Assembly: GCF_000208405.1 (NCBI RefSeq)
Contig: NC_015437.1
Span: forward strand, 248,001-312,000
DNA: 64,000 nucleotides
From: Selenomonas sputigena ATCC 35185
Lineage (GTDB): Bacteria; Bacillota; Negativicutes; Selenomonadales; Selenomonadaceae
Direction: 5' to 3'
In this document: piece after piece, positions 50,917 through 59,789 of the stretch
Layout: every line of letters starts with the position of its first letter
How positions within the stretch are numbered: the first letter of the stretch is position 1
Position numbers and translations under genes: made by a program
Notes under the pieces: generated by a model
Told to the model about the DNA's origin: nothing
Database searches by the model: none
Seen by the model: the letters and a program-made list of their open reading frames with translations, nothing else

Positions 50917-51930
50917 ATGAGGCGATTGTATATGGGCGGCGTCCTTCTCGGTGCACTTTTCCTTTTCGCGCTTATTCGAGCGGGTTTCTCCTATGGCGGT
51001 GAACGGGAGGCGCTGCAGGCGGATGGGTTTGCTGTAGAAAATTATGATTCGGCTCTGCGACCGCATGTTTATCACTATTCAGAGCATCCGAAGCGTATCG
51101 TGGCGCTTTGGCAAAATTCCATTGAGACGTTATTGGCTTTGGGAGTGGCAGACCGTATCATCGTCGCGGGAGGGGTGTCGAATACGGATGTCCTTGCGCC
51201 GGAGAACGTATCAGCTTATGAAACGATTCCGCTGCGGCTCAAGCAAGTGCCCGATGTGGAAACGATGCTGACGCTGCAGCCCGATCTGATCGTCGGCTGG
51301 CTCTTCGACTTTACGCGGCAGAGCAACGGCGTCGGGCGCAGCGATTTCTGGGAGAAGCGCGGCACGAACGTCTATATGACGACGATGAACGGCGCAGACT
51401 TCAAGGACGTTCATACGTTGGAAGACGAGCTGAGATTCATTCGTGATCTCGGCACGATCGTCGACCGCGAGGAAAGGGCGGCAGAGATCGAGCAGGAGAT
51501 TCGCGCTGAGATGACGCCCGTAATGCAGGGGAAAAGGCTGCGCGTCCTCGTCGTATCTTCCGTCGCACGCCAACTGACCATCTATACGCCGCGCACGCTC
51601 GCGGGCGACCTCTTGGAGCAGCTTGGTGCGGAGGTCTTGGGCGCAGATCGTCAGATGGTGGGCGAGGACGAGTTCATCAGCTATGAGCAGCTTTTGCTGC
51701 TCAATCCCGATGTCATATTTGTCCAGTCCACGTCGCCGCACGATCAAGGGCCGCGCGAGCAGCTGCTGGCCAATCCCGCGCTTCATCGACTGCGTGCCGT
51801 GCGGGAAGGGCACATCTACTGCGTGCCCTTCTATCTCATGCGCTGCCCGGGCGTGCGGGTATTAGACTGCATCCGCTGTTTCAAGCACGGATTGCAGGAG
51901 GCCGCTGCATTGGAGGGGGACGCTGCATGA
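50917..51930 (+). CDS. ABC transporter substrate-binding protein, BtuF/FecB type
   Basis: The roughly 337-residue protein has an uncleaved-looking N-terminal hydrophobic anchor and a two-lobe helical-backbone fold (KRIVALWQNSIETLLALGV, LTLQPDLIVGWLFDF, LLNPDVIFVQSTSP). It belongs to the family that binds B12, haem or siderophores. The riboswitch context suggests corrinoids. ATG 50917 and GTG 50914 compete. It overlaps the permease gene by 4 nt. Confidence 0.88.
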   Translation: MRRLYMGGVLLGALFLFALIRAGFSYGGEREALQADGFAVENYDSALRPHVYHYSEHPKRIVALWQNSIETLLALGVADRIIVAGGVSNTDVLAPENVSAYETIPLRLKQVPDVETMLTLQPDLIVGWLFDFTRQSNGVGRSDFWEKRGTNVYMTTMNGADFKDVHTLEDELRFIRDLGTIVDREERAAEIEQEIRAEMTPVMQGKRLRVLVVSSVARQLTIYTPRTLAGDLLEQLGAEVLGADRQMVGEDEFISYEQLLLLNPDVIFVQSTSPHDQGPREQLLANPALHRLRAVREGHIYCVPFYLMRCPGVRVLDCIRCFKHGLQEAAALEGDAA

Positions 51931-52979
51931 AGAAAAAAATGTGGGAGAGCAGTCTTTCCTCATGGCTCTTGAGCGGGCTGCTCATCGCATCCGTCTTGTG
52001 CGCCGTCACGGTCGGCACAGTCGACGTCTCCCTTGCGGAGGCTTTCGGCTCGATCGTCTATGGTATCACGGGCTGCGAGAGTTTTGCCTCTTATGGCGAC
52101 AGCGCTGTCTATGACATCATCTGGCTGCTGCGCCTGCCGCGCATCGTGCTCGCTATGCTGACGGGTATGGGGCTTTCCGTCTGCGGCGTCATCATGCAGG
52201 CAATCGTGAAAAATCCGCTGGCCGATCCGTACATCTTGGGCATCTCCTCGGGAGCGTCGCTCGGAGCTACGGCGGCGATCATGCTGGGAATTGGCGCTTT
52301 CCTCGGCGAGAATTTCGTCGGGCTTGCAGCCGCCGGAGGCGCTTTTGCAGTCTCCATGGGCGTCCTCGTCCTTTCGGGCGTCGGCGGGCATTCCAGCCCC
52401 GTCAAATTGCTGCTCTCGGGCATGGCGCTGAGCGCTGTCTGCAGTGCGTTTTCGAGCTTCATCGTTTATTTTGCCAACAATCGTGAAGGCATGCAGACCA
52501 TCGCCTATTGGCTCATGGGTAGTCTGGCGAATGCCAAATGGGAGAATCTCGCGGTGATCTGCCCGATCATCGTGCTCGGCACGGCGTTCTTCTGGACGCA
52601 GAGCCAGATCTTAAACCTCATGCTTGTGGGCGATGCTGCTGCCATTACTCTAGGCAGGAATTTGACGCGCTATCGCCATGGCTATCTTGTCTTGTCGTCC
52701 TTGATGGTGGGCTTCGTCGTCTATTCTGCGGGCATGATCGGCTTCGTCGGCTTGATTTGCCCGCATGTCATGCGCATGCTCACGGGAGCGGAGCATAGGA
52801 GGCTTTTGCCCGCCAGCGCCTTTGCCGGTGCGATCCTGCTCGTCTGGGCGGATGTGCTGTGCCGCACGATCCTGCCGCGAACGGAACTGCCGATCGGCAT
52901 CCTCGTCTCACTGGTCGGTGCGCCGTGCTTCGTCTATCTGATGGTGCGCCGCAGCTACGGCTTCGGCGATGCCGAATGA
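51927..52979 (+). CDS. FecCD-family ABC permease, BtuC type
   Basis: The 350-residue inner-membrane protein has about ten helices and family motifs LRLPRIVLAMLTGMGLSVCG, NPLADPYILGISSGASLGA and FVGLICPHVMRMLTG. It should import the ligand passed by the binding protein upstream. The usual ATPase gene does not follow; a long terminator hairpin closes the operon here, so the ATPase must lie elsewhere. Confidence 0.92.
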   Translation: MKKKMWESSLSSWLLSGLLIASVLCAVTVGTVDVSLAEAFGSIVYGITGCESFASYGDSAVYDIIWLLRLPRIVLAMLTGMGLSVCGVIMQAIVKNPLADPYILGISSGASLGATAAIMLGIGAFLGENFVGLAAAGGAFAVSMGVLVLSGVGGHSSPVKLLLSGMALSAVCSAFSSFIVYFANNREGMQTIAYWLMGSLANAKWENLAVICPIIVLGTAFFWTQSQILNLMLVGDAAAITLGRNLTRYRHGYLVLSSLMVGFVVYSAGMIGFVGLICPHVMRMLTGAEHRRLLPASAFAGAILLVWADVLCRTILPRTELPIGILVSLVGAPCFVYLMVRRSYGFGDAE

Positions 52980-53013
52980 GAGGGCTTCGGCGCACGCAAT
53001 TGTTCTCTGGACA

Positions 53014-53068
53014 AAAGACGGGCTGTCATACGGAGCGGAAAAAGCTTCGTATGATAGCCCGTCTTTTC
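53014..53068 (+). terminator. Terminator of the cobalamin operon
   Basis: AAAAGACGGGCT pairs with AGCCCGTCTTTT, and inner TCATACG pairs with CGTATGA, giving a stem of about 20 bp. Confidence 0.88.
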
Positions 53069-53108
53069 TGCGCTTTCGAGGATTTTGTAAGATTTCTTGT
53101 CGTGCCCC

Positions 53109-53137
53109 TTGACAGTGCAGGCGGAGATTCGTATAAT
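53109..53137 (+). promoter_or_regulatory. Perfect consensus promoter of the symporter gene
   Basis: TTGACA and TATAAT with a 17-nt spacer, all consensus. Confidence 0.85.
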
Positions 53138-53247
53138 ATAAACCATACTGATTTTATATGAATTATCAACCGCCTACTTCTGAGGAAGCGGCGATTGGTT
53201 CGTCGACGTGGTGGGAAGCTTCCTGCCATGCAGAAAGAAGGGGTATC

Positions 53248-54558
53248 ATGTCGGAAGAAAAGAATCATGCGGCCGTCGAGGAGACGGCGCAGGCGGCGAT
53301 TGCGAAGAGCCGCCAAAGCGGACAGGGCAGGCAGTTTGTCCTGTGGTTTCTCGCGCTCATTGTCGGTGCCGGCCTTGGTTGGCTGAACGTCGGGCCTTTG
53401 AACGAACTGTTTGATTTCGTTGCGACGGTGTTCACGCGCCTCTTTCAGTTCATCGCCGTGCCGACCATCGCTCTCGCTGTCATCACGACACTTGCGGCGC
53501 TTGGCGCGAAGAAGGATACGGGGCGCATCTTTGCTCATGCTGTCACTTATACACTGTTGACGACCATTTCGGCGGCGACGGTCGGACTTGCACTCTATGT
53601 GTGGATCGCGCCGGGCAACTTGCCCGCCGAGGTCATCGGTGCGGGTGCAGCCGATGTGCCGCAGAAGCTTGGGACGCTTTCCTACTATGACCACATCCTT
53701 TCGGTCATTCCGAACAATTTGCTGCAGCCGTTCCTCTCGGGCAACGTGCTCTCCGTCATGCTGATTGCGGCATCTGTCGGGTTAGCGCTCGCCTTCATGC
53801 CAAAGACGGAAAATCGTACCGTGCTGTTGAAGGCGCTCCATGGCGCACAGGAGCTTCTCTTCACGCTGATCCGTGCACTGCTATACGTTCTGCCCGTCGG
53901 CATTCTCGCCTTTGCCGCGCAGCTCTCGGCACAGATCGAGGCCGGTGTCATCGTCGGTGCGCTCGGCAAGTACACGGCTGTCGTCCTCGGCGGCAACCTC
54001 ATCCAGTTTTTCATCATCCTGCCGCTCTTCCTCCTCGTGCGCGGCCTCAATCCGCTCCATGTCTTCCGCAAGATGGCACCGGCCGTCGCCGTGGCGCTCT
54101 TCACGAAGAGCTCGGCAGGCACCCTGCCCGTGACGTTGGCTTCGGCGGAAAAGAATCTCAAGGTGAATCCGACCGTTTCGCGCTTCGTCCTGCCGATTTG
54201 CACGACGATTAACATGAACGGCTGCGCGGCTTTTATCCTCGTGACCTCGCTCTTCGTCATGCAGAATGCGGGCTTCGAGATTACGCTCGGCACGATGGTC
54301 ACTTGGCTCTTCGTCGCCGTCCTCGCTGCTGTCGGCAATGCGGGCGTGCCCATGGGCTGCTACTTCCTGACGCTCTCCTTGATGTCCTCGCTCGGTGCGC
54401 CCCTGGGGCTGATGGGCGTGATCTTGCCGATCTACACGATCATCGACATGATCGAGACGGCGGAGAACGTCTGGTCCGATGCCGCCGTCTGTGCCATGAC
54501 GGATCACGATCTCGAAGGAACGCTCGACGACGAAGAGGCGCACCCAGCGGAAATTTGA
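53248..54558 (+). CDS. Dicarboxylate/amino acid:cation symporter (DAACS family)
   Basis: The 436-residue protein has eight membrane helices and the re-entrant signatures FTKSSAGTLPVTLASAEKN and LPICTTINMNGCAAF of the glutamate/serine transporter family. The solute (glutamate, aspartate, serine or threonine) cannot be fixed. The ATG at 53248 follows AAGGGG; upstream codons in frame lie too close to the promoter start and have no site. Acidic and polar ends are cytoplasmic. Confidence 0.92.
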   Translation: MSEEKNHAAVEETAQAAIAKSRQSGQGRQFVLWFLALIVGAGLGWLNVGPLNELFDFVATVFTRLFQFIAVPTIALAVITTLAALGAKKDTGRIFAHAVTYTLLTTISAATVGLALYVWIAPGNLPAEVIGAGAADVPQKLGTLSYYDHILSVIPNNLLQPFLSGNVLSVMLIAASVGLALAFMPKTENRTVLLKALHGAQELLFTLIRALLYVLPVGILAFAAQLSAQIEAGVIVGALGKYTAVVLGGNLIQFFIILPLFLLVRGLNPLHVFRKMAPAVAVALFTKSSAGTLPVTLASAEKNLKVNPTVSRFVLPICTTINMNGCAAFILVTSLFVMQNAGFEITLGTMVTWLFVAVLAAVGNAGVPMGCYFLTLSLMSSLGAPLGLMGVILPIYTIIDMIETAENVWSDAAVCAMTDHDLEGTLDDEEAHPAEI

Positions 54559-54577
54559 AGGAAGCACGAAGGCGTCC

Positions 54578-55759
54578 TCAGCCGTTTTTAACGTTGCTGT
54601 AGAAGACGATTGCGCCGAGCGTGTAGCCGGTGAGCATGAGAACTGCCATGGGAATCGCCGTATGGTCTCCTGCGATGCCGACGAGGGGCATCATGACGCC
54701 GCCGAGCACCATGGAGAAGAAGCCGATGAGCGCCGACGCTGCGCCCGCGTTCCTGCCTTGGCGTGAGAGCGCGAGCGAGAAGCTCGCCGTGCCCATGACG
54801 GAGAGCGGCACGACGGTGATGAAGAGCAGGACGATGGTGAGCGCGAGCGGGGCGAATCCCGCAAGGAGGGAGGCAAGGAGGAGCGCACTGGAGACGAGAG
54901 GCACGAGGAGCGAGGCCTTGAGCATGGAGATGTCCTTGATGCGTCCGGCGAGGCGTGCGGGCAGAAGCCCTGCGAGGAAGAGTCCCGTGCCGATGCCGCC
55001 GAAGATTAGGCTGTAGCCTTGCGCCGAGACGCCGTAGATGTTCTGAAAGACGAAGGAAGAGCCGGCGATGTAGGAGAAGAACGCGCCGAAGACGAAGCAC
55101 TGCACGAGGCAATGTCCGAGAAAGTAGCGGTCGCGAAGGAGAGTGGGAAAGGCATGGAAACTCGCCGTCATGCTCTTTTGGCGCGCCCCTTCGGCCAGCG
55201 TCTCGCGCGTCTTGAGCGTCCATACGGCGAGGAGGACGCCGATAGCGGCGAGCACGGCGAAGACGATGCGCCACGAGGAGAAGACGAGGAGCTGTCCGCC
55301 GGCGACGGGAGCGAGGATCGGCGCGAGTCCGTTCACGAGCATGAGGATGGACAAGAAGCGCGTGAGTTCGACACCCTCGGCTACGTCACGCGCGATGGCA
55401 CGCGCGATGACGATGCCGCTCGCGCCCGCAAATCCCTGCAGAAAGCGCAGTGCGAGAAAAGGTTCGATGGAGCTTGCATAGAAGCAGCCCGCCGAGACGA
55501 TAGCGAAGGCGACCATGCCCGCAAAGAGCGGTCGTTTGCGCCCGTACATATCGCTCAAAGGCCCGAGGAAGACCTGCCCGATGGCCATGCCGAACAGCGT
55601 CATCGTCAAGGTCAGCTGCGTCGCCGAGGTTGAGGCGGAAAATTCTGCTGAAAGCTCGGGCAGAGCAGGCAGGTACATGTCGGTCGCCAGCGGTGCCATA
55701 GCCGACATTATGCCTAGAAAAATAGTCAGGCTTATGCGGCGGCGTTTTGTCATTTTCAT
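54578..55759 (-). CDS. Bcr/CflA family multidrug efflux transporter (MFS)
   Basis: The 393-residue protein has twelve membrane helices. The family start ISLTIFLGIMSAMAPLATDMYLPALP and the loop GPLSDMYGRKRPLF are characteristic of Bcr/CflA drug exporters (bicyclomycin, chloramphenicol and others). The ATG at 55759 follows AGAAAGAAG. It converges on the symporter gene, with just 19 bp between the two stops. Confidence 0.92.
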   Translation of the reverse strand: MKMTKRRRISLTIFLGIMSAMAPLATDMYLPALPELSAEFSASTSATQLTLTMTLFGMAIGQVFLGPLSDMYGRKRPLFAGMVAFAIVSAGCFYASSIEPFLALRFLQGFAGASGIVIARAIARDVAEGVELTRFLSILMLVNGLAPILAPVAGGQLLVFSSWRIVFAVLAAIGVLLAVWTLKTRETLAEGARQKSMTASFHAFPTLLRDRYFLGHCLVQCFVFGAFFSYIAGSSFVFQNIYGVSAQGYSLIFGGIGTGLFLAGLLPARLAGRIKDISMLKASLLVPLVSSALLLASLLAGFAPLALTIVLLFITVVPLSVMGTASFSLALSRQGRNAGAASALIGFFSMVLGGVMMPLVGIAGDHTAIPMAVLMLTGYTLGAIVFYSNVKNG

Positions 55760-55866
55760 AAGTACACTTCTTTCTAGCAGATATTCCATTAAAATACAGA
55801 GGGAACAGGGTTTTCCAGTTCGAGGGTCGTCGGATTGAAAAAATTAGAAATCGTTGGCTTTATCTC

Positions 55867-55895
55867 TTGACTAAACCATTGTCCTAGAGTATAAT
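55867..55895 (+). promoter_or_regulatory. Promoter of a candidate structured RNA
   Basis: TTGACT and consensus TATAAT are 17 nt apart. Confidence 0.75.
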
Positions 55896-55902
55896 TAAAA
55901 GC

Positions 55903-56193
55903 AAGAAGAGAGGCTCCGTCGGACTTTCGAAAAATCGGGATAAGACGGAAGCCCAAGGGATGTCCTCCGCCATAGGGGACAACAATCGGGTGGAGCCGAG
56001 GATTGGAACTGACCTCGCACAGCGTGCAGTACATTCGTACAAATCGATGGCTTTCAGCAGCCCGCGTCTCCCTTACAGGAGAAGCACGATGCACACGGCG
56101 CGGATCAAGCCGCTCTTGGTACCCTTGGGGAGGGCGTCCCGTCCAAGACCTCATCCCTTCATTTGCGCCGCGTTCTGCGGCGTCTTTTTTTTG
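55903..56193 (+). ncRNA. Candidate structured RNA (about 290 nt)
   Basis: It has its own promoter and ends in a terminator (CGCCGC-GTTCT-GCGGCG then eight T, 56166-56192). Between are many possible stems: GGCTCC/GGAGCC, GTCC/GGAC, GAGG/CCTC, GCACAGCGTGC, GTAC-ATTC-GTAC, GCGG-ATCAA-CCGC and CTTGG/CCAAG. No gene lies downstream on this strand, so it is not a leader. Open frames across it look non-coding. It matches no RNA class I can name. Confidence 0.55.
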
Positions 56194-56212
56194 TCCGTGC
56201 AGGATCGTAAAT

Positions 56213-56246
56213 AGAAAGAAGGGACGGGAAAGCCCCGACCCTTCCT
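56213..56246 (-). terminator. Terminator of the acyl-CoA ligase gene
   Basis: On the minus strand AAGGGTCGGGG pairs with CCGTCCCTT (with a wobble), followed by CTTTCTATTT. Confidence 0.7.
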
Positions 56247-56286
56247 CGCTTGCCGCCTTGCGCGGCATTTTCTTTTTGTGTGCGCC

Positions 56287-57765
56287 TCACTTGTCCTCGC
56301 GATAGAGGCGTGCGATCTCGCGCTTGGCAATCTTGCCCGTCGAGGTGCGCGGCATTTCAGGAATCTGGCAGAACTCGCGCGGTACCTTGTAGACGGCGAG
56401 ATTTTTCTGCAGGAACTTCTTCAAGGTGCGCATATCGACCTCTTCGTTCTTCTTGACCGTGTAGTAGCAGGCGCCCGCTTGCCCGCGCAGAGGATCGGGA
56501 ATGGCGATGACGGCGGCGTCCTCGATGCCGGGGAAGGAGTAGACGAGTTCTTCAATCTCGCGCGGGTAGACGTTCTCGCCCATGCTGATGATCATGTCCT
56601 TGATGCGGTCGACGATGTAGACGAAGCCGTCCTCATCCATGCGCGCGATGTCACCCGTATACAGCCAGCCGTCCTTGAGCGCACGAGCCGTCGCCTCGTC
56701 CTGATGCCAGTACCCCTTCATGACGGTCGGCCCCTTGACGAGAAGCTCGCCCGTCATGCCGCACGGAAGCTCCGTGCCGTCGGTGTTGGCGATGATGACT
56801 TCAAGACCCTTCAAGGGGACGCCGATGGAGCCGGGGCGGTAGTGACGCGGCGAGTCCATCGTGACGACGGGAGAGGCCTCGGAGAGTCCATAGACCTCGT
56901 AGATCGTGAGTCCGAACTTTTCGCGGTAGGCGGCGGCGATTTCCTGCGGCAGCGCCGTGCCGCCGATGCCCGTCAGACGAAGGCTCTTGAGGTCTTCCGC
57001 CTCTGCCTGACGCGTGAGGATGGCGCAGACGGAAGGCACGGCATACATGATGGTGACCTTCTCGTCGCGGATGGCGCGGATCGTCTCCTTGGGCATGAAG
57101 CCGTTGACGATGACGATCGTGCCGCCGGCTGTGAGCGTCGCGAGGACGGAGCACGTCCAGGCGAAGCAGTGGTACATCGGCAGCACGCAGAGCACGCGGT
57201 CGTTCGGCGTGATGGCGTGATGCTCCATGACCTGATGCGCGTTCGTGCACTGGTTTCGGTGACTGAGCACGGCACCCTTGGGGGCGCCGGTCGTGCCCGA
57301 GGTGTAGATGATGACGCAGGGATTTTCCTCTGAGAAGATGTTCGAGAGTTTCGGCGCGGGCATGGCGCTCGCGGGCTTCATGACGTCGAGGAGGGGCAGC
57401 TGACAAAGCTCGCCGCCGTATCCCTGCTGTCCGAGGTGGGATTCGAGGGGCAGCTCCTTTTCCGTCACGAGGTGACGCACGCCCGCGTCCTTGATGATGT
57501 AGGCGACTTCGCGCACGCTGAGCTGGTAGTTGAGCGGGACGGCGACAGCGCCGAGCGAGTTCACAGCGAGGTAGGCGACAAGGAGTTCGACGCGGTTATG
57601 GGAAAAGAGCGCGACGCGATCGTGCGCACGGATTCCGGCGGCGTAGAAGCGGTCGCGCGAGGCTCTCAGGGCTTCGCGCAGTTCGTCGTAAGTGATGCGG
57701 CGACCGCGGTCGATGACGGCGATGTCTTCGCCGCGCCCGTTTTGCAAGATTTCGTGCAGTAGCAT
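56287..57765 (-). CDS. AMP-dependent acyl-CoA synthetase/ligase
   Basis: The 492 residues of this ANL-superfamily enzyme activate a carboxylic acid, probably a fatty acid, to its CoA ester via an acyl-AMP. Signatures are the P-loop CVIIYTSGTTGAPKGAVLSH, the YGLSEASPVVT motif, DGWLYTGDIARMDEDGF and the catalytic Lys region RTSTGKIAKREI. The ATG at 57765 has AAAGG at 7 nt. It is a single gene with its own terminator. Confidence 0.92.
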   Translation of the reverse strand: MLLHEILQNGRGEDIAVIDRGRRITYDELREALRASRDRFYAAGIRAHDRVALFSHNRVELLVAYLAVNSLGAVAVPLNYQLSVREVAYIIKDAGVRHLVTEKELPLESHLGQQGYGGELCQLPLLDVMKPASAMPAPKLSNIFSEENPCVIIYTSGTTGAPKGAVLSHRNQCTNAHQVMEHHAITPNDRVLCVLPMYHCFAWTCSVLATLTAGGTIVIVNGFMPKETIRAIRDEKVTIMYAVPSVCAILTRQAEAEDLKSLRLTGIGGTALPQEIAAAYREKFGLTIYEVYGLSEASPVVTMDSPRHYRPGSIGVPLKGLEVIIANTDGTELPCGMTGELLVKGPTVMKGYWHQDEATARALKDGWLYTGDIARMDEDGFVYIVDRIKDMIISMGENVYPREIEELVYSFPGIEDAAVIAIPDPLRGQAGACYYTVKKNEEVDMRTLKKFLQKNLAVYKVPREFCQIPEMPRTSTGKIAKREIARLYREDK

Positions 57766-57971
57766 GGAACACATCCTTTATCTCTTATCTCTGAAAAAAA
57801 CATTGCTCATAGCTGAATTTTAAGGCCTAAAGGTCTATAAGTCAACTGAAATTATCATTGTATGGATTGACAAAAACGGCGTTCGATGCTAAATTTAAGA
57901 TAGTATTAAGCTATGCCTTGGATAGTGGAGGTTTATGCCTGTATCAAGGGGTGCGAAAAGGAGAGAGCGAT

Positions 57972-59000
57972 ATGAGGAAAATCTTTGCCTTGCTGCTTGC
58001 TGCATTCGTGGCGATTGCAGCCGCGGGGTGTACGACGAATGGGCAGGACGCGAGCAAGGTCGGCAGCGCAGAGCCGGGTTCCGGAAACCGCAAGATCACG
58101 ATGGGCTACTCGCAGATCGGCGCCCAGTCCACATGGCGTGCCGCGCATACGGCGTCGATCAAGCAGGCAGCGGAGGACGCGGGCATCGAGCTGCAGTTCT
58201 CCAACGCGGAACTCAAGCAGGAGAATCAGATTCGGGCGATCCGCTCGTTCATCGCGCAGAAGGTCGACATCATCGCCTTCTCGCCCATCGTGGCGACGGG
58301 TTGGGATGAGGTGCTGAAGGAAGCGAAGGCGGCGAAGATTCCCGTGATCATCGTCGATCGCGACCTGCAGACGAACGACGATAGCCTCTACATCATGCGC
58401 ATCGGCACGGATTCCGTGCGCGAAGGGCGCGAGGCGTTCCGCTGGCTCGATGGCTACATGCAGGAAAAAGGGAAGAAGCCGCGCGACGGCGGTGCGAAGT
58501 TCAACATCGCCGAGATCAAAGGCCCTGCAGGTTCGTCCGTTGTCGAGCGACGCGACACGGGCTTTCGCGATGCGATGACGGCGTCGCCGAACAAGGACGC
58601 TTATGAGATTCTCGTCGCACAGAATTCGACGTTCCAGAAGGACGGCGGCAAGCAGGTCATGACGGAGATGCTCAAGAACTACAAGGACAAGATCGACATT
58701 CTCTTCGCGCAGAACGACGACATGGCACTCGGCGCGATCGAGGCGATCGAGGCGGCGGGATTGAAGCCCGGACAGGACATCGTGATCGTCTCGTGCGACG
58801 GCACGCGTGCGATCTTCCAGGCGATGATCGACGGCAAGAGTAACTGCACCGTCGAAGGCAACCCGTTGCAGGGTCCGCTCTTGATGGAGATGGCGAAGAA
58901 GGTCTTAGCCGGCGAGAAGGTCGAGCGCACGGTCTTCGTCAAGGACAGCGTCTATCCGGCAGAAATCGCCCCGATGGCGATACAGGAAAGAAAATATTGA
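57972..59000 (+). CDS. Sugar ABC transporter substrate-binding lipoprotein (YtfQ-like), orphan
   Basis: The 342 residues have a lipoprotein signal ending AIAAAGC. The periplasmic-binding fold shows KITMGYSQIGAQSTWRAAHT, DIIAFSPIVATGWDEVLKEA and DILFAQNDDMALGAIEAIE, most like YtfQ, the galactofuranose-binding protein. No permease or ATPase gene is nearby, and a terminator follows, so it is either an orphan component or works with a distant transporter. The ATG follows AAAGGAGAG. Confidence 0.9.
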   Translation: MRKIFALLLAAFVAIAAAGCTTNGQDASKVGSAEPGSGNRKITMGYSQIGAQSTWRAAHTASIKQAAEDAGIELQFSNAELKQENQIRAIRSFIAQKVDIIAFSPIVATGWDEVLKEAKAAKIPVIIVDRDLQTNDDSLYIMRIGTDSVREGREAFRWLDGYMQEKGKKPRDGGAKFNIAEIKGPAGSSVVERRDTGFRDAMTASPNKDAYEILVAQNSTFQKDGGKQVMTEMLKNYKDKIDILFAQNDDMALGAIEAIEAAGLKPGQDIVIVSCDGTRAIFQAMIDGKSNCTVEGNPLQGPLLMEMAKKVLAGEKVERTVFVKDSVYPAEIAPMAIQERKY

Positions 59001-59005
59001 TGGGA

Positions 59006-59030
59006 GGGGGCGCAAAAGCCCCCTTTTTAT
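59006..59030 (+). terminator. Rho-independent terminator
   Basis: GGGGGC pairs with GCCCCC, followed by TTTTTAT. Confidence 0.88.
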
Positions 59031-59039
59031 ATATGGGTA

Positions 59040-59068
59040 TTGTAGTGTACGATGCTTGATACTATAAT
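59040..59068 (+). promoter_or_regulatory. Promoter of the DUF4258/zinc-finger pair
   Basis: TTGTAG and consensus TATAAT are 17 nt apart. Confidence 0.7.
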
Positions 59069-59077
59069 AGGAGTGCG

Positions 59078-59440
59078 ATGACTTTGATGGAGTTTCCTGC
59101 TGAAGAAGGCTGCATGAAGGAACGGTTGCTGCAGACGATTCGACAGCGCTGTGCGGGACGAAAAATGCAGTGGACGAACCACATGATGTTTAGGATCATG
59201 CAGCGGGGAATTTCGCTGGCGGATGTTTCTCATGTGCTGCAAACGGGGGAAATCATTGAGATGTATCCGACCGATTATCCTTATCCCAGCTGTCTTGTTT
59301 CGGGGTATGTGGAGAATCATGCGTGCATCCATGTTGTTTGTGGAGTCGGCCCATGCGACCTCCACCTTATTACAGCATATCGTCCCGATCCTGAGCAATG
59401 GGATGATGATGGAAAAATCAGAAAGGAGATATCGTCATGA
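59078..59440 (+). CDS. DUF4258 protein, possible toxin
   Basis: The 120 residues hold the DUF4258 pattern of an RNase-like small fold: WTNHMMFRIMQRGISLADV, EIIEMYPTDYPYPSCLVSG and LITAYRPDPEQWDDD. Members often sit beside an YgiT-type zinc-finger gene and are thought to act like MqsR toxins. Here that partner follows with a 4-nt overlap. The start at 59078 has AGGAG close by; ATG 59114 is an alternative. Confidence 0.82.
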   Translation: MTLMEFPAEEGCMKERLLQTIRQRCAGRKMQWTNHMMFRIMQRGISLADVSHVLQTGEIIEMYPTDYPYPSCLVSGYVENHACIHVVCGVGPCDLHLITAYRPDPEQWDDDGKIRKEISS

Positions 59441-59670
59441 ATTGCTTCGTCTGCAGAGGATGGATGAAAGAGGAGAAGACTGCTTTCATGGTTGAGATTG
59501 ACAAGCAGATCATCATTGTCAAGAATGTTCCTTCAAGACGCTGCACGCAGTGTGGGGAAACGACGTATGCTGACGATGTCGCTCACGAATTGGAACGAAT
59601 CGTCAACGAGTTGCGCAAATCTCCTGTGGAGGTTTCCATCGTCGACTATGAAGCAAAACCGGCGGCATGA
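59437..59670 (+). CDS. YgiT-type zinc-finger protein, possible antitoxin
   Basis: The 77 residues have two CxxC pairs (CFVCRGWM and RRCTQCGETTY) that bind zinc, as in the N-terminal half of MqsA/YgiT antitoxins. The C-terminal DNA-binding helix-turn-helix of full MqsA is missing. It overlaps the DUF4258 gene by 4 nt and is followed by a good terminator. Confidence 0.85.
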   Translation: MNCFVCRGWMKEEKTAFMVEIDKQIIIVKNVPSRRCTQCGETTYADDVAHELERIVNELRKSPVEVSIVDYEAKPAA

Positions 59671-59678
59671 TGACAGGC

Positions 59679-59710
59679 AAGGCGCGGCGTCTGATGGCCG
59701 CGCCTTTTTC
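59679..59710 (+). terminator. Rho-independent terminator
   Basis: AAGGCGCGGC pairs with GCCGCGCCTT, followed by TTTC. Confidence 0.88.
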
Positions 59711-59738
59711 TTGACTTCTCGGGCTTTCATGATAGAAT
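59711..59738 (+). promoter_or_regulatory. Promoter of secG, related to the dispersed repeat
   Basis: TTGACT and TAGAAT lie 16 nt apart. The sequence TTGACTTCTCGGGCTTTCAT is close to the promoter end of the repeats at 8788 and 15943. Confidence 0.7.
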
Positions 59739-59789
59739 AGTATAATAAGGAGGAGAGGAGAGACTCTCTGATCTGGAGGAGGTTCACTT

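Noticed and set aside
55903-56193. T-box leader or other known riboswitch
   Set aside because: A GGTACC-like stretch and GTCCC suggested a T-box, but the core T-box sequence is not present and no gene follows on that strand.
55789-56268. A 159-residue minus-strand frame in the intergenic region
   Set aside because: It has no ribosome binding site or domain and runs through the promoter, stems and terminator of the candidate RNA on the other strand.
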